From positions 1 through 5,667 of the forward strand of contig DPAC01000120.1 of the NCBI GenBank assembly GCA_003517675.1: a DNA stretch of 5,667 bases, in the 5' to 3' direction. The notes under the pieces are model-generated. The model made no database searches, was not told the origin of the DNA, and saw only the letters and a program-made list of their open reading frames with translations. A program made the position numbers and the translations under genes. This stretch comes from Porphyromonadaceae bacterium. Its GTDB lineage: Bacteria; Bacteroidota; Bacteroidia; Bacteroidales; Dysgonomonadaceae. This document shows positions 1 to 5,653 of this stretch, one piece after another. The stretch's first letter is position 1. Each line of letters begins with the position of its first letter.

Positions 1-1
1 A

Positions 2-367
2 TTGGCCCACGGCATTGAGACCAACAAACGCAACTTCACCCGTTTCTTTATCCTGGCGGGTGAGGAGATGCTGCGTGAAGTGCAGAAGAACAATCACATC
101 AACAAGTCATCGCTGGTGTTTGACCTTCCACATAGTGAAGGATCATTGTCGAAAGTGTTGTCGGTCTTCTCATTTTATGGGATCAACCTGACCCGTATTC
201 AGTCGCTTCCCATCATTGGCAGCGAATGGGAGTACCAGTTCTACATTGATCTCACCTTTACCGATTATCAGCGCTACAGACAGTCTATTGATGCCATCAC
301 CCCACTGATCAGTAACCTGAAGGTGCTTGGCGAGTACAGGGAAGAAAAAAATTCCGGAGAGAAGTAA
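2..367 (+). CDS. pheA: Prephenate dehydratase, C-terminal part (end of catalytic domain plus ACT domain), 5' end cut by window
   Basis: Prephenate dehydratase converts prephenate to phenylpyruvate in the cytoplasm, the committed step to phenylalanine. Only the last ~121 codons are present and the gene enters from the left edge. The Thr-Arg-Phe signature of the dehydratase catalytic domain (motif NFTRF) lies at visible residues 11-15, so the in-frame TTG at position 2 is an internal Leu codon and not a start. Residues ~36-113 form an ACT regulatory domain of the kind that binds Phe in this family: EGSLSKVLSVF occupies the usual GALV region and NLTRIQSLP the usual ESRP region. The ESRP motif is changed to QSLP (residues 67-70), which may alter Phe sensing or may be normal for the clade. 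The TAA stop shares one base with the ATG of the next gene, so translation is probably coupled. Family assignment is secure. Whether an N-terminal chorismate mutase domain exists cannot be seen, but the separate mutase downstream makes it unnecessary. Confidence 0.92.
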   Translation: MAHGIETNKRNFTRFFILAGEEMLREVQKNNHINKSSLVFDLPHSEGSLSKVLSVFSFYGINLTRIQSLPIIGSEWEYQFYIDLTFTDYQRYRQSIDAITPLISNLKVLGEYREEKNSGEK

Positions 368-369
368 TG
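356..369 (+). promoter_or_regulatory. Stop-start overlap with Shine-Dalgarno-like GGAGA (pheA to aminotransferase)
   Basis: The sequence GGAGA at 356-360 lies 6 nt before the ATG at 367-369, and the pheA stop TAA (365-367) overlaps that ATG by one base. This arrangement suits termination-reinitiation and decides the aminotransferase start in favour of the first Met. It is the only clear purine-rich ribosome site seen among the genes of this window. Confidence 0.6.
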
Positions 370-1554
370 GAAAGAAACAAGCAAACAATGAAAATGATTG
401 AACCTGCTGCACATATCAAGGCAATTCAAGAGTATTATTTTTCAGTGAAACTGGCTGAGGTAGCACGTATGAATGCCGATGGGCTGGATGTGGTGAGCCT
501 TGCAGTGGGAGCACCTGACCGGATGCCGTCGCAAGAGACCATCGATACGCTCTGTGAAAGCGCCCGCCAGCCAGACGTGCATGCCTATCAGCCCTATACC
601 GGTATACCGGAGTTGCGGAAAGCATACGGTGACTGGTACAAGCGATTCTATGGTGTGGAGCTGCAACCTGCAGAGGTGTTGCCACTGATCGGCTCCAAGG
701 AGGGTATCCTGCACATTTCGATGACATTCCTTAACTTTGGCGATGCCGTACTGGTCCCCAATCCCGGTTATCCTACCTACCGTTCCGTGTCACAGCTGCT
801 GCGCGCGGAGGTGAGGGAGTATGACCTGCTGGAGGAGAAAGGGTGGGAGCCCGATTTTCAAGCACTGGAGCAGATGGATCTGAGCCGGGTGAAGCTGATG
901 TGGGTCAACTATCCCAATATGCCTACCGGCGCCAATGCCACACGAGAGCTCTTCGAAAAACTGGTGGCATTCGGCAGGAAGCATGACATCGTGATCTGTC
1001 ACGACAATCCCTACAGCTTTATCCTGAACGACCGGCCATTGAGCATTTTGTCAGTGCCCGGCGCCATGGAGACCTGTATCGAACTGAACTCGCTGAGCAA
1101 GTCACACAACATGTCGGGATGGCGCATGGGCATGTTGGCCTCCAATGCGCAGTTTGTGCAGTGGGTGCTCAAGGCAAAAAGCAACATCGACAGCGGTCAG
1201 TTCAAGCCGATGCAGCTGGCAGCTGTTGCTGCTCTCTCCAACAGCGACGAGTGGCATGCGGAGATGAACCGGATCTACCGTGAGCGGCGTGGCTGGGCCG
1301 GGATGATCATGCAACTGCTCGGCTGCAGCTACGATCCGAGCCAGGTGGGACTGTTCGTCTGGGGTAAGCTGCCCGATGAGGTGGTGAGCAGTGAGGCGCT
1401 GGTCGATGACCTGTTGCTGCATGCCCGCGTCTTCCTCACCCCCGGTTTCATTTTCGGCAGCAATGGGGAGCGTTTTATCCGCATCTCACTGGGTGCCTCC
1501 GTGGAGAAGCTGCAGGAGGCCTACAGGCGGATAAAGGAGTACATGGGGAGGTAG
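367..1554 (+). CDS. Class I/II PLP-dependent aminotransferase, probably for the aromatic keto acids
   Basis: Fold-type I aminotransferase of 395 residues, a normal full length. Visible landmarks are the substrate-side loop VGAPD (47-51), NYPNMPTG (181-188) with Asn184 in the place of the Asn that contacts the PLP 3'-oxygen, HDNPY (212-216) with Asp213 and Tyr216 at the PLP pyridine nitrogen and ring, SLSKSHNMSGWRMG (242-255) with Schiff-base Lys245 and phosphate-binding Arg253, and FIRISL (370-375) with Arg372 expected to bind the substrate carboxylate. The canonical NPNNPTG motif is changed at two positions. The start at 367 overlaps the pheA stop (TAATG) and has GGAGA 6 nt upstream; Met8 is an alternative start but is less likely. 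Its place between prephenate dehydratase and prephenate dehydrogenase suggests that it transaminates phenylpyruvate and 4-hydroxyphenylpyruvate. That specificity is inference; aspartate or another amino donor or acceptor is possible. Confidence 0.93.
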   Translation: MERNKQTMKMIEPAAHIKAIQEYYFSVKLAEVARMNADGLDVVSLAVGAPDRMPSQETIDTLCESARQPDVHAYQPYTGIPELRKAYGDWYKRFYGVELQPAEVLPLIGSKEGILHISMTFLNFGDAVLVPNPGYPTYRSVSQLLRAEVREYDLLEEKGWEPDFQALEQMDLSRVKLMWVNYPNMPTGANATRELFEKLVAFGRKHDIVICHDNPYSFILNDRPLSILSVPGAMETCIELNSLSKSHNMSGWRMGMLASNAQFVQWVLKAKSNIDSGQFKPMQLAAVAALSNSDEWHAEMNRIYRERRGWAGMIMQLLGCSYDPSQVGLFVWGKLPDEVVSSEALVDDLLLHARVFLTPGFIFGSNGERFIRISLGASVEKLQEAYRRIKEYMGR

Positions 1555-1588
1555 GATTTGGAAATTGGGATGTGAAATTTGAAGATCG
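1554..1588. repeat. Imperfect heptanucleotide tandem repeat, about 4-5 units, unit near ATTTGRA
   Basis: Directly after the aminotransferase stop, the sequence divides into consecutive 7-mers: GGATTTG, GAAATTG, GGATGTG, AAATTTG and a weaker AAGATCG. Read from 1556 the units are ATTTGGA, AATTGGG, ATGTGAA and ATTTGAA. The first base belongs to the TAG stop codon, so the array abuts the coding region. It occupies nearly half of the 73-nt spacer before the DAHP synthase gene. The rest of the spacer (1589-1627) is AT-rich with no clear ribosome site. Function is unknown. Units are degenerate, so chance low complexity is possible, but a related array occurs at 4444-4506. Confidence 0.5.
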
Positions 1589-1627
1589 TTCATTTATTGT
1601 TTTAAAGAAATATAACAACCGATAGAT

Positions 1628-2731
1628 ATGGAATTCGAATCAATTTTATTGCCGGGCATTGATGCAAAAAGACCGCTGGTGATTGCGGGACCCTGCAGTG
1701 CCGAGACTGAAGAACAGGTGATGACCACTGCCAAAGAGCTGGCGGCAGTGGGAGTGAAGATCTTCCGGGCCGGGGTGTGGAAACCACGCACCAAGCCCGG
1801 TGGCTTTGAAGGGGTTGGGAGCCCTGCACTCAAATGGTTGATGCAGGCGGAGAAGGAGACCGGCATGTACATGGCTACCGAGGTGGCTACTGAGAAACAT
1901 GTTTACGAGGCGTTAAAGTATGGGGTGGATATGCTCTGGATAGGGGCCCGTACCGTTGCTAACCCTTTTGCCGTACAGGAGATTGCCGACACCCTCAAGG
2001 GGGTGGATATCCCTATCCTGATCAAAAACCCGGTAAATCCCGACCTGGAGCTCTGGATCGGCGCACTGGAAAGACTCTACAACGCGGGTATCCGCAGGCT
2101 GGGGGTGATTCATCGTGGCTTCAGCACCACCGACAAGACCATCTACCGTAACATCCCCCAATGGCACATCCCCATTGAGTTGAAGCGGCGCTTCCCCACC
2201 CTGCCGATGATCTGCGATCCGAGCCATATCGGCGGTGATCGCAACCTGATCTTTAAGATCAGCCAGCAGGCGATGGATCTGAACTACTCGGGACTGATCA
2301 TCGAGTCGCACTGCTCTCCCGATGAGGCCTGGAGCGATAAGGCTCAACAGATCACTCCCGCTGCACTGAAGGAGATCCTCAACACCATCGTGATCCGTGA
2401 TACGGTGCAGACCACCGAGGATCTCTCGGTGCTGCGTGACCAGATCGACGACCTGGACAATGAACTGCTGCAACTGCTGGCCAAGCGCATGCGTGTATCC
2501 CGCGAGATAGGACAGTACAAGCTGGAACATGACATGCCAATTTTGCAGACACAGCGCTATGACCAGATTCTGACCGACCGTGCTTACCAGGGTGAGCGGA
2601 TGGAGATGTCGGGCGATTTCGTAAAGAAAGTGCTGGAGGCAATCCACTCAGAGTCGGTACGCCAGCAGATGGTCATCATGGAGAGGGAGAAGAATCATAC
2701 CCCTCTGACGGAGGAGAACCAGCAAATATAA
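1628..2731 (+). CDS. Bifunctional 3-deoxy-7-phosphoheptulonate (DAHP) synthase / chorismate mutase (AroQ type)
   Basis: Fusion of 367 residues with two active domains. Residues ~15-255 are a type I-beta (KDO8P-synthase-like) DAHP synthase that condenses PEP with erythrose-4-phosphate at the start of the shikimate pathway. It shows GPCSAE (21-26), RAGVWKPRTKPGGFEG (47-62), IGAR (105-108), IKNPV (132-136), HRG (162-164) and CDPSHIGG (196-203). The expected metal ligands are Cys23, His200, Glu226 and Asp237. No N-terminal ferredoxin-like regulatory domain is present. Residues ~262-352 are an all-helical AroQ chorismate mutase converting chorismate to prephenate. By alignment from memory with the E. 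coli mutase domain, Arg270, Arg287, Lys298, Arg310, Ser343 and Gln347 match its Arg11, Arg28, Lys39, Arg51, Ser84 and Gln88, while its Asp48 and Glu52 correspond to Gln307 and Tyr311. In the characterised Prevotella nigrescens enzyme of the same layout, the mutase domain also mediates feedback inhibition by prephenate; the same is likely here. Gene symbols vary between genomes, so none is given. Confidence 0.95.
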   Translation: MEFESILLPGIDAKRPLVIAGPCSAETEEQVMTTAKELAAVGVKIFRAGVWKPRTKPGGFEGVGSPALKWLMQAEKETGMYMATEVATEKHVYEALKYGVDMLWIGARTVANPFAVQEIADTLKGVDIPILIKNPVNPDLELWIGALERLYNAGIRRLGVIHRGFSTTDKTIYRNIPQWHIPIELKRRFPTLPMICDPSHIGGDRNLIFKISQQAMDLNYSGLIIESHCSPDEAWSDKAQQITPAALKEILNTIVIRDTVQTTEDLSVLRDQIDDLDNELLQLLAKRMRVSREIGQYKLEHDMPILQTQRYDQILTDRAYQGERMEMSGDFVKKVLEAIHSESVRQQMVIMEREKNHTPLTEENQQI

Positions 2732-2745
2732 AAAGCAGAAAAAAG

Positions 2746-3519
2746 ATGAAAATATTAATTCTTGGTGCCGGCAAGATGGGATCCTTCTTTGCCGATGTGC
2801 TCAGTTTCGACCACGAGGTAGCGGTGCTCGACATCGACCCGAAGAAGCTGCGATTCATCTACCATACAGAGCGGATGACCAATCCGCAGGAGGTGGAGGC
2901 ATTCGCACCGGAGCTGGTGATCAATGCCGCTACACTGAAATATACCATTCCCGCCTTTGAGTCGGTGCTGCCCTATCTGCCACAGACCTGTATCCTGAGC
3001 GACATTGCTTCGGTAAAAACTGGTCTGGAAGAGTTTTACAGGGAACGTACCCGTCCTTTTGTTTCCACACACCCCATGTTCGGGCCCACTTTTGCCAGCC
3101 TGAGCGACCTGAGTAGCCAGAGTGCCATCATCATTGCCGAGTCGTCGCACCTGGGTAAGGTCTTCTTCCGTGATCTATACCGTCATCTGAAGTTGAATGT
3201 GTTCGAGTATTCATTCCGGGAGCATGACGAAACCATCGCCTATTCACTCTCCATCCCCTTTGCCTCCACTCTGGTATTTGCCTCGGTGATGAAACATCAG
3301 GATGCACCGGGGACCACCTTCAAGAAACATATGAATATTGCACAGGGATTGCTTTCAGAAGATGATTACCTGCTCACCGAGATCCTCTTCAATCCCTACA
3401 CACCGGGTCAACTGATTCATATCCGGGAGAAGCTCAAGGAGCTGCTCACCATCATTGAACAGAAAGACAGTGCCGGTATGAAAGTCTTTCTGAAACAGGT
3501 GCGGGAGAATATCAGCTGA
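2746..3519 (+). CDS. tyrA: Prephenate dehydrogenase (TyrA family), no ACT or mutase fusion
   Basis: Oxidatively decarboxylates prephenate to 4-hydroxyphenylpyruvate, the tyrosine branch step, in the cytoplasm. The protein is 257 residues: an N-terminal Rossmann domain with GAGKMG (7-12) and Asp29 at the end of the second strand, which favours NAD+ over NADP+, then a helical dimerisation domain. SDIASVK (85-91, Ser89) and the HPMFGP motif (109-114, His109) match the catalytic Ser and His of characterised prephenate dehydrogenases. Two other residues that bind substrate in the Aquifex enzyme appear replaced: the LPH motif reads IPF (170-172), and the FRDxTRI segment reads FKKHMNI (192-198), with Asn197 where Arg is expected. 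The start is 14 nt after the DAHP synthase-mutase stop, preceded by a purine-rich stretch without a strong ribosome site, so it is the last gene of the operon. Arogenate as substrate cannot be excluded, but prephenate is the simpler reading. Confidence 0.88.
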   Translation: MKILILGAGKMGSFFADVLSFDHEVAVLDIDPKKLRFIYHTERMTNPQEVEAFAPELVINAATLKYTIPAFESVLPYLPQTCILSDIASVKTGLEEFYRERTRPFVSTHPMFGPTFASLSDLSSQSAIIIAESSHLGKVFFRDLYRHLKLNVFEYSFREHDETIAYSLSIPFASTLVFASVMKHQDAPGTTFKKHMNIAQGLLSEDDYLLTEILFNPYTPGQLIHIREKLKELLTIIEQKDSAGMKVFLKQVRENIS

Positions 3520-3534
3520 GGGTCTTGAAAACTG

Positions 3535-4341
3535 TTATTCCTCTGCATAGATGCGAATGATCTTCGCATCTTGTCTGGGGCGACTCTTGTCATCCACCTC
3601 AAGCGCTGCGATCTTGTCGATCACCTCCAGCCCTTCGGTCACCTCACCAAAAACGGTATACTCACCGTCCAGATGGTGGGCGCCGCCAACAGTGCTGTAG
3701 GCTTCTTTCAACCCCTCCGGCCAGAAGAACTTGCCGGGAGCCTCCTGGTAGAGTGAGTCCACAACGCCCAAAAGCGAATCGAGAAGGGTGTTGAAGCCAT
3801 GTGGATCACTCTCCTTGAGCTTTGCCAGCTCCTCCTTATGGGGATAATAATGGGTGCGGATGATCTCGTTGCGGATGGGTACGTTGACACTCATCTCCAT
3901 GCTGTCGAGTCGTCCCCCGGTGTAGACTTTCCCATGTACGATGTAAAACTGGGAGGCATCCGACCGCTTCTGCGGATTTTCGTTGTCTCCCTTGCGTGGG
4001 GCTCCCAGTGCTCCTTTCTTGTGAAAGTGATGTTCACGGAACTCAGGCATCAGCTCCATATCGGTGCGTCCGCTGCCGATCTCTGCCCCGGGAGGGGCAT
4101 TGCGTGAGTCCTGTGAACCACCCTGTATCACGAAATTCTTCACCACCCGGTGGAAAAGGGTGCCGTTGAAGTAACCTTCCCGGATCAGTTGCATGTAATG
4201 GTTGCTGTGCCGTGGTGTGTCGTCATACAACCTCGCTTTCATGGTTCCATAGTTGGTCTCGATCACGATGGTTGGGTATCTTGTTTGTGCCTGCAGCAAG
4301 ACCGCACTGCCCAGGAGTAAAGCAAGGAAAAACCGTTTCAT
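3535..4341 (-). CDS. Secreted cyclophilin-type peptidyl-prolyl cis-trans isomerase with a large internal insert
   Basis: Prolyl isomerase of 268 residues, probably a periplasmic folding helper. An N-terminal signal peptide (Lys2-Arg3, then a hydrophobic core to ~Leu16) likely ends at Ala18-Gln19; no lipobox Cys is present. The cyclophilin core is clear: FHRVVKNFVIQGG (63-75) holds Arg65, Phe70 and Gln73, equivalent to Arg55, Phe60 and Gln63 of human cyclophilin A; SDASQFYI (127-134) holds Gln131 and Tyr133, equivalent to Gln111 and Phe113; and HHLDGEYTVFGEV (222-234) closes the fold. Cyclophilin A Trp121 and His126 correspond to His223 and Tyr228; the Trp change is common in bacterial cyclophilins and lowers cyclosporin binding. 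Between Tyr133 and His223 lie 89 residues where cyclophilin A has 7, giving an insert of roughly 80 residues rich in charged residues. The gene converges on tyrA with 15 nt between stops and follows the permease gene after 208 nt, so it may have its own promoter. Client proteins are unknown. Confidence 0.92.
   Translation of the reverse strand: MKRFFLALLLGSAVLLQAQTRYPTIVIETNYGTMKARLYDDTPRHSNHYMQLIREGYFNGTLFHRVVKNFVIQGGSQDSRNAPPGAEIGSGRTDMELMPEFREHHFHKKGALGAPRKGDNENPQKRSDASQFYIVHGKVYTGGRLDSMEMSVNVPIRNEIIRTHYYPHKEELAKLKESDPHGFNTLLDSLLGVVDSLYQEAPGKFFWPEGLKEAYSTVGGAHHLDGEYTVFGEVTEGLEVIDKIAALEVDDKSRPRQDAKIIRIYAEE
3549..3571. other. Perfect 9-bp inverted repeat with 5-nt loop near the convergent gene ends; possible hairpin
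   Basis: Arms 3549-3557 (AGATGCGAA) and 3563-3571 (TTCGCATCT) pair perfectly around the loop TGATC. The hairpin lies 30 nt past the tyrA stop and inside the last codons of the convergent isomerase gene. No T-run follows on either strand, so it is not a standard intrinsic terminator. It might end or stabilise the 3' end of the aromatic operon transcript, or simply be a coincidence of coding sequence. Confidence 0.4.
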
Positions 4342-4378
4342 ACGATAATATTTTATTCTTTTACATTAATGTCGTATG
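4339..4378. other. 7-bp inverted repeat flanking the AT-rich leader of the isomerase gene, one arm containing the start codon
   Basis: CATACGA (4339-4345) and TCGTATG (4372-4378) are perfect reverse complements separated by 26 AT-rich bases. In the minus-strand mRNA the second arm includes the AUG start, so pairing would hide it. The stem has only three G-C pairs and a long loop, so stability would be low. It could instead be a protein-binding dyad on DNA, or chance. No convincing Bacteroidota promoter (TTTG and TAnnTTTG, 19-21 nt apart) was found in the spacer, although an AT-rich stretch at 4342-4370 is present. Confidence 0.3.
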
Positions 4379-4443
4379 GAACTCGCAATTATCATGTACT
4401 TGTGTGAAAAACATGTTCATGCTCGTTTCATATCTTGTAATTT

Positions 4444-4506
4444 ATTTTCAGTTTGATGTTCGAAGTGCAATGTTTGATGTTCAGGAACCAGGAGCCGGGA
4501 AGCTGA
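4444..4506. repeat. Imperfect heptanucleotide tandem repeat, about 8-9 units, unit drifting from GTTYGAW to ARCCRGG
   Basis: In the 208-nt spacer between the permease and isomerase genes the sequence divides into 7-mers. From 4451 they are GTTTGAT, GTTCGAA, GTGCAAT, GTTTGAT, GTTCAGG, AACCAGG, AGCCGGG and AAGCTGA, with a possible extra ATTTTCA at 4444-4450. The 11-mer GTTTGATGTTC occurs exactly twice, at 4451-4461 and 4472-4482, which is 21 nt or three units apart. The first half resembles the array at 1554-1588 (ATTTGRA versus GTTYGAW, same strand), while the second half is GC-rich. The rest of the spacer (4342-4443 and 4507-4549) shows no gene and no recognisable terminator. Function unknown. 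Confidence 0.55.
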
Positions 4507-4549
4507 TCGCAATGAAACGAAGATCCCGATTTATCGTGACAGCTGACTG

Positions 4550-5653
4550 CTAATTCGGCGCTTTCCGGTAGAGGAACATTGCAATCAGGGTGAAGATGAT
4601 GTTGGGAACCCATGCTGCAAGGAAGGGGCTCATGCTCCCTTTCACCGCGAAGGTGGAGCTGACCGTCATGAACAGGATGTAGGCCATGCTCAATCCCAGT
4701 CCGATGCCGATATTCACCCCCATGCCTCCTTTCACTTTCTTTGCAGAGAGTGAGGCGCCGATCAGGGTGAGGATGAATGCCGAGAAGACATTGGCAATGC
4801 GGGAGTGGTACTCGATCTGGAATGCCTGTATGTTTCCCATTCCCCGCTCTTTCTGGCTCTTTACATATCGTCGCAGCTCAGGAGAGGTCATCATCTGCTG
4901 GTCGGTATTGGCGATGATAAAGTCGTTCGGCACGATTCGCAGGGTGGTGTCGATCGAGTTGCCCCGGGTGATGGTCTCTTTGTTCCCCTCAAACTGCCTC
5001 ACCTGGTAGTTGTTGATGGTCCACTGGTATGCCGAGTCGTACCGTATCGACTGCGCCGTGAGGCGCGACACCAGTTGCAGGCTGTCGAAGTGGTCGATGG
5101 AGAAGTTGTAACCAGTATTGCTCTTCATGTCGAAATTACCGAAGTAGACGATGGTGCCGGGAGCTACTTGGAACTGGATGTCCTGGTCGCCGGTTTTCCT
5201 TTTTTTTGGATCCACGTAGGTCCGCTCAAACTCAATGCGGGTGGCGTTAGCCGGCGGAATGATATAGCCGCCGAAGACAAAGGTGAAGATGGCGATCACC
5301 AGTGCCGCCACCATGTAAGGTTTCATCATCCTCCGGAAGCCGATGCCATTGGAAAGGATGGCGATGATCTCCGAGTTGTCGGCCATCTTGGAGGTGAAGT
5401 AGATCACCGCCAGGAAGACGAAGAGGGGGCTGAACAGGTTGGTATAGTAGGGGATGAAGTTGAGGTAATAATCGAAGATGATCTGATTCAGCGAGGCATT
5501 GTTGGTCATGAACTTATCGATCTTCTCGTTGACGTCGAACACCACCGCGATGGAGATGATCAACGCGATCATGAAGACATAGGTACCCAGAAACTTCCGG
5601 ATGATGTACCAGTCCAGGCGTTTCAGGTTCAGCAGTGAGAGGATCTTTTTCAT
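4550..5653 (-). CDS. LptF/LptG-family permease of the lipopolysaccharide export machine
   Basis: Inner-membrane protein of 367 residues in the YjgP/YjgQ family. With the ATPase LptB and a partner permease, members extract LPS from the inner membrane and pass it to the periplasmic bridge. The family topology is visible: membrane segments near residues 22-40, 62-86 and 111-132, a large polar periplasmic domain (~133-283, expected beta-jellyroll), then segments near 284-302, 312-334 and 342-362. The cytoplasmic loop after segment 2 carries NSEIIAILSNGIG (93-105); Glu95 fits the conserved Glu of the LptB-coupling helix. EYHSRIANVF (281-290) is the usual entry to segment 4. Sequence alone does not decide between LptF and LptG, so no symbol is given. 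The chosen ATG is 14 nt from the window edge with no clear ribosome site. An upstream minus-strand gene probably ends at or just beyond the edge; in related Bacteroidales I recall tgt there, which cannot be checked here. Confidence 0.92.
   Translation of the reverse strand: MKKILSLLNLKRLDWYIIRKFLGTYVFMIALIISIAVVFDVNEKIDKFMTNNASLNQIIFDYYLNFIPYYTNLFSPLFVFLAVIYFTSKMADNSEIIAILSNGIGFRRMMKPYMVAALVIAIFTFVFGGYIIPPANATRIEFERTYVDPKKRKTGDQDIQFQVAPGTIVYFGNFDMKSNTGYNFSIDHFDSLQLVSRLTAQSIRYDSAYQWTINNYQVRQFEGNKETITRGNSIDTTLRIVPNDFIIANTDQQMMTSPELRRYVKSQKERGMGNIQAFQIEYHSRIANVFSAFILTLIGASLSAKKVKGGMGVNIGIGLGLSMAYILFMTVSSTFAVKGSMSPFLAAWVPNIIFTLIAMFLYRKAPN

Noticed and set aside
2..4. TTG as a possible start codon for the first coding region
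   Set aside because: The reading continues from the left edge, and the first visible residues already belong to the end of the dehydratase catalytic domain. The codon is internal.
1571..1602. Possible Bacteroidota-type promoter before the DAHP synthase gene (TGTG, then TATTGTTT after 20 nt)
   Set aside because: Each box departs from the TTTG / TAnnTTTG consensus, and the -33-like box lies in the heptad repeat, where TTG-like words are frequent. Too weak to call.
1913..2647. Minus-strand reading frame of 244 codons opposite the DAHP synthase-mutase gene
   Set aside because: No recognisable domain or signal, and it lies entirely within a well-supported enzyme gene. It is an antisense shadow.
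4386..4415. CATGT/ACATG short inverted repeat in the isomerase leader, considered as an operator
   Set aside because: A 5-bp match in an AT-rich spacer is expected by chance.
4444..4506. CRISPR-like interpretation of the repeated 11-mer
   Set aside because: Repeats are too short, spacers of 10 nt are not of CRISPR size, and the pattern is explained by a 7-nt period.
4501..4544. AGCTG/CAGCT inverted repeat downstream of the permease stop, considered as a terminator
   Set aside because: Only 5 bp with a 34-nt loop and no T-run on the minus strand. Not a credible intrinsic terminator.
4805..5638. Long + strand reading frame (277 codons) opposite the LPS permease gene
   Set aside because: Its product is an unusual Val/Asp/His/Gly-rich string with no recognisable domain, and it mirrors the codons of a clear membrane protein on the other strand. 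It is an antisense shadow.
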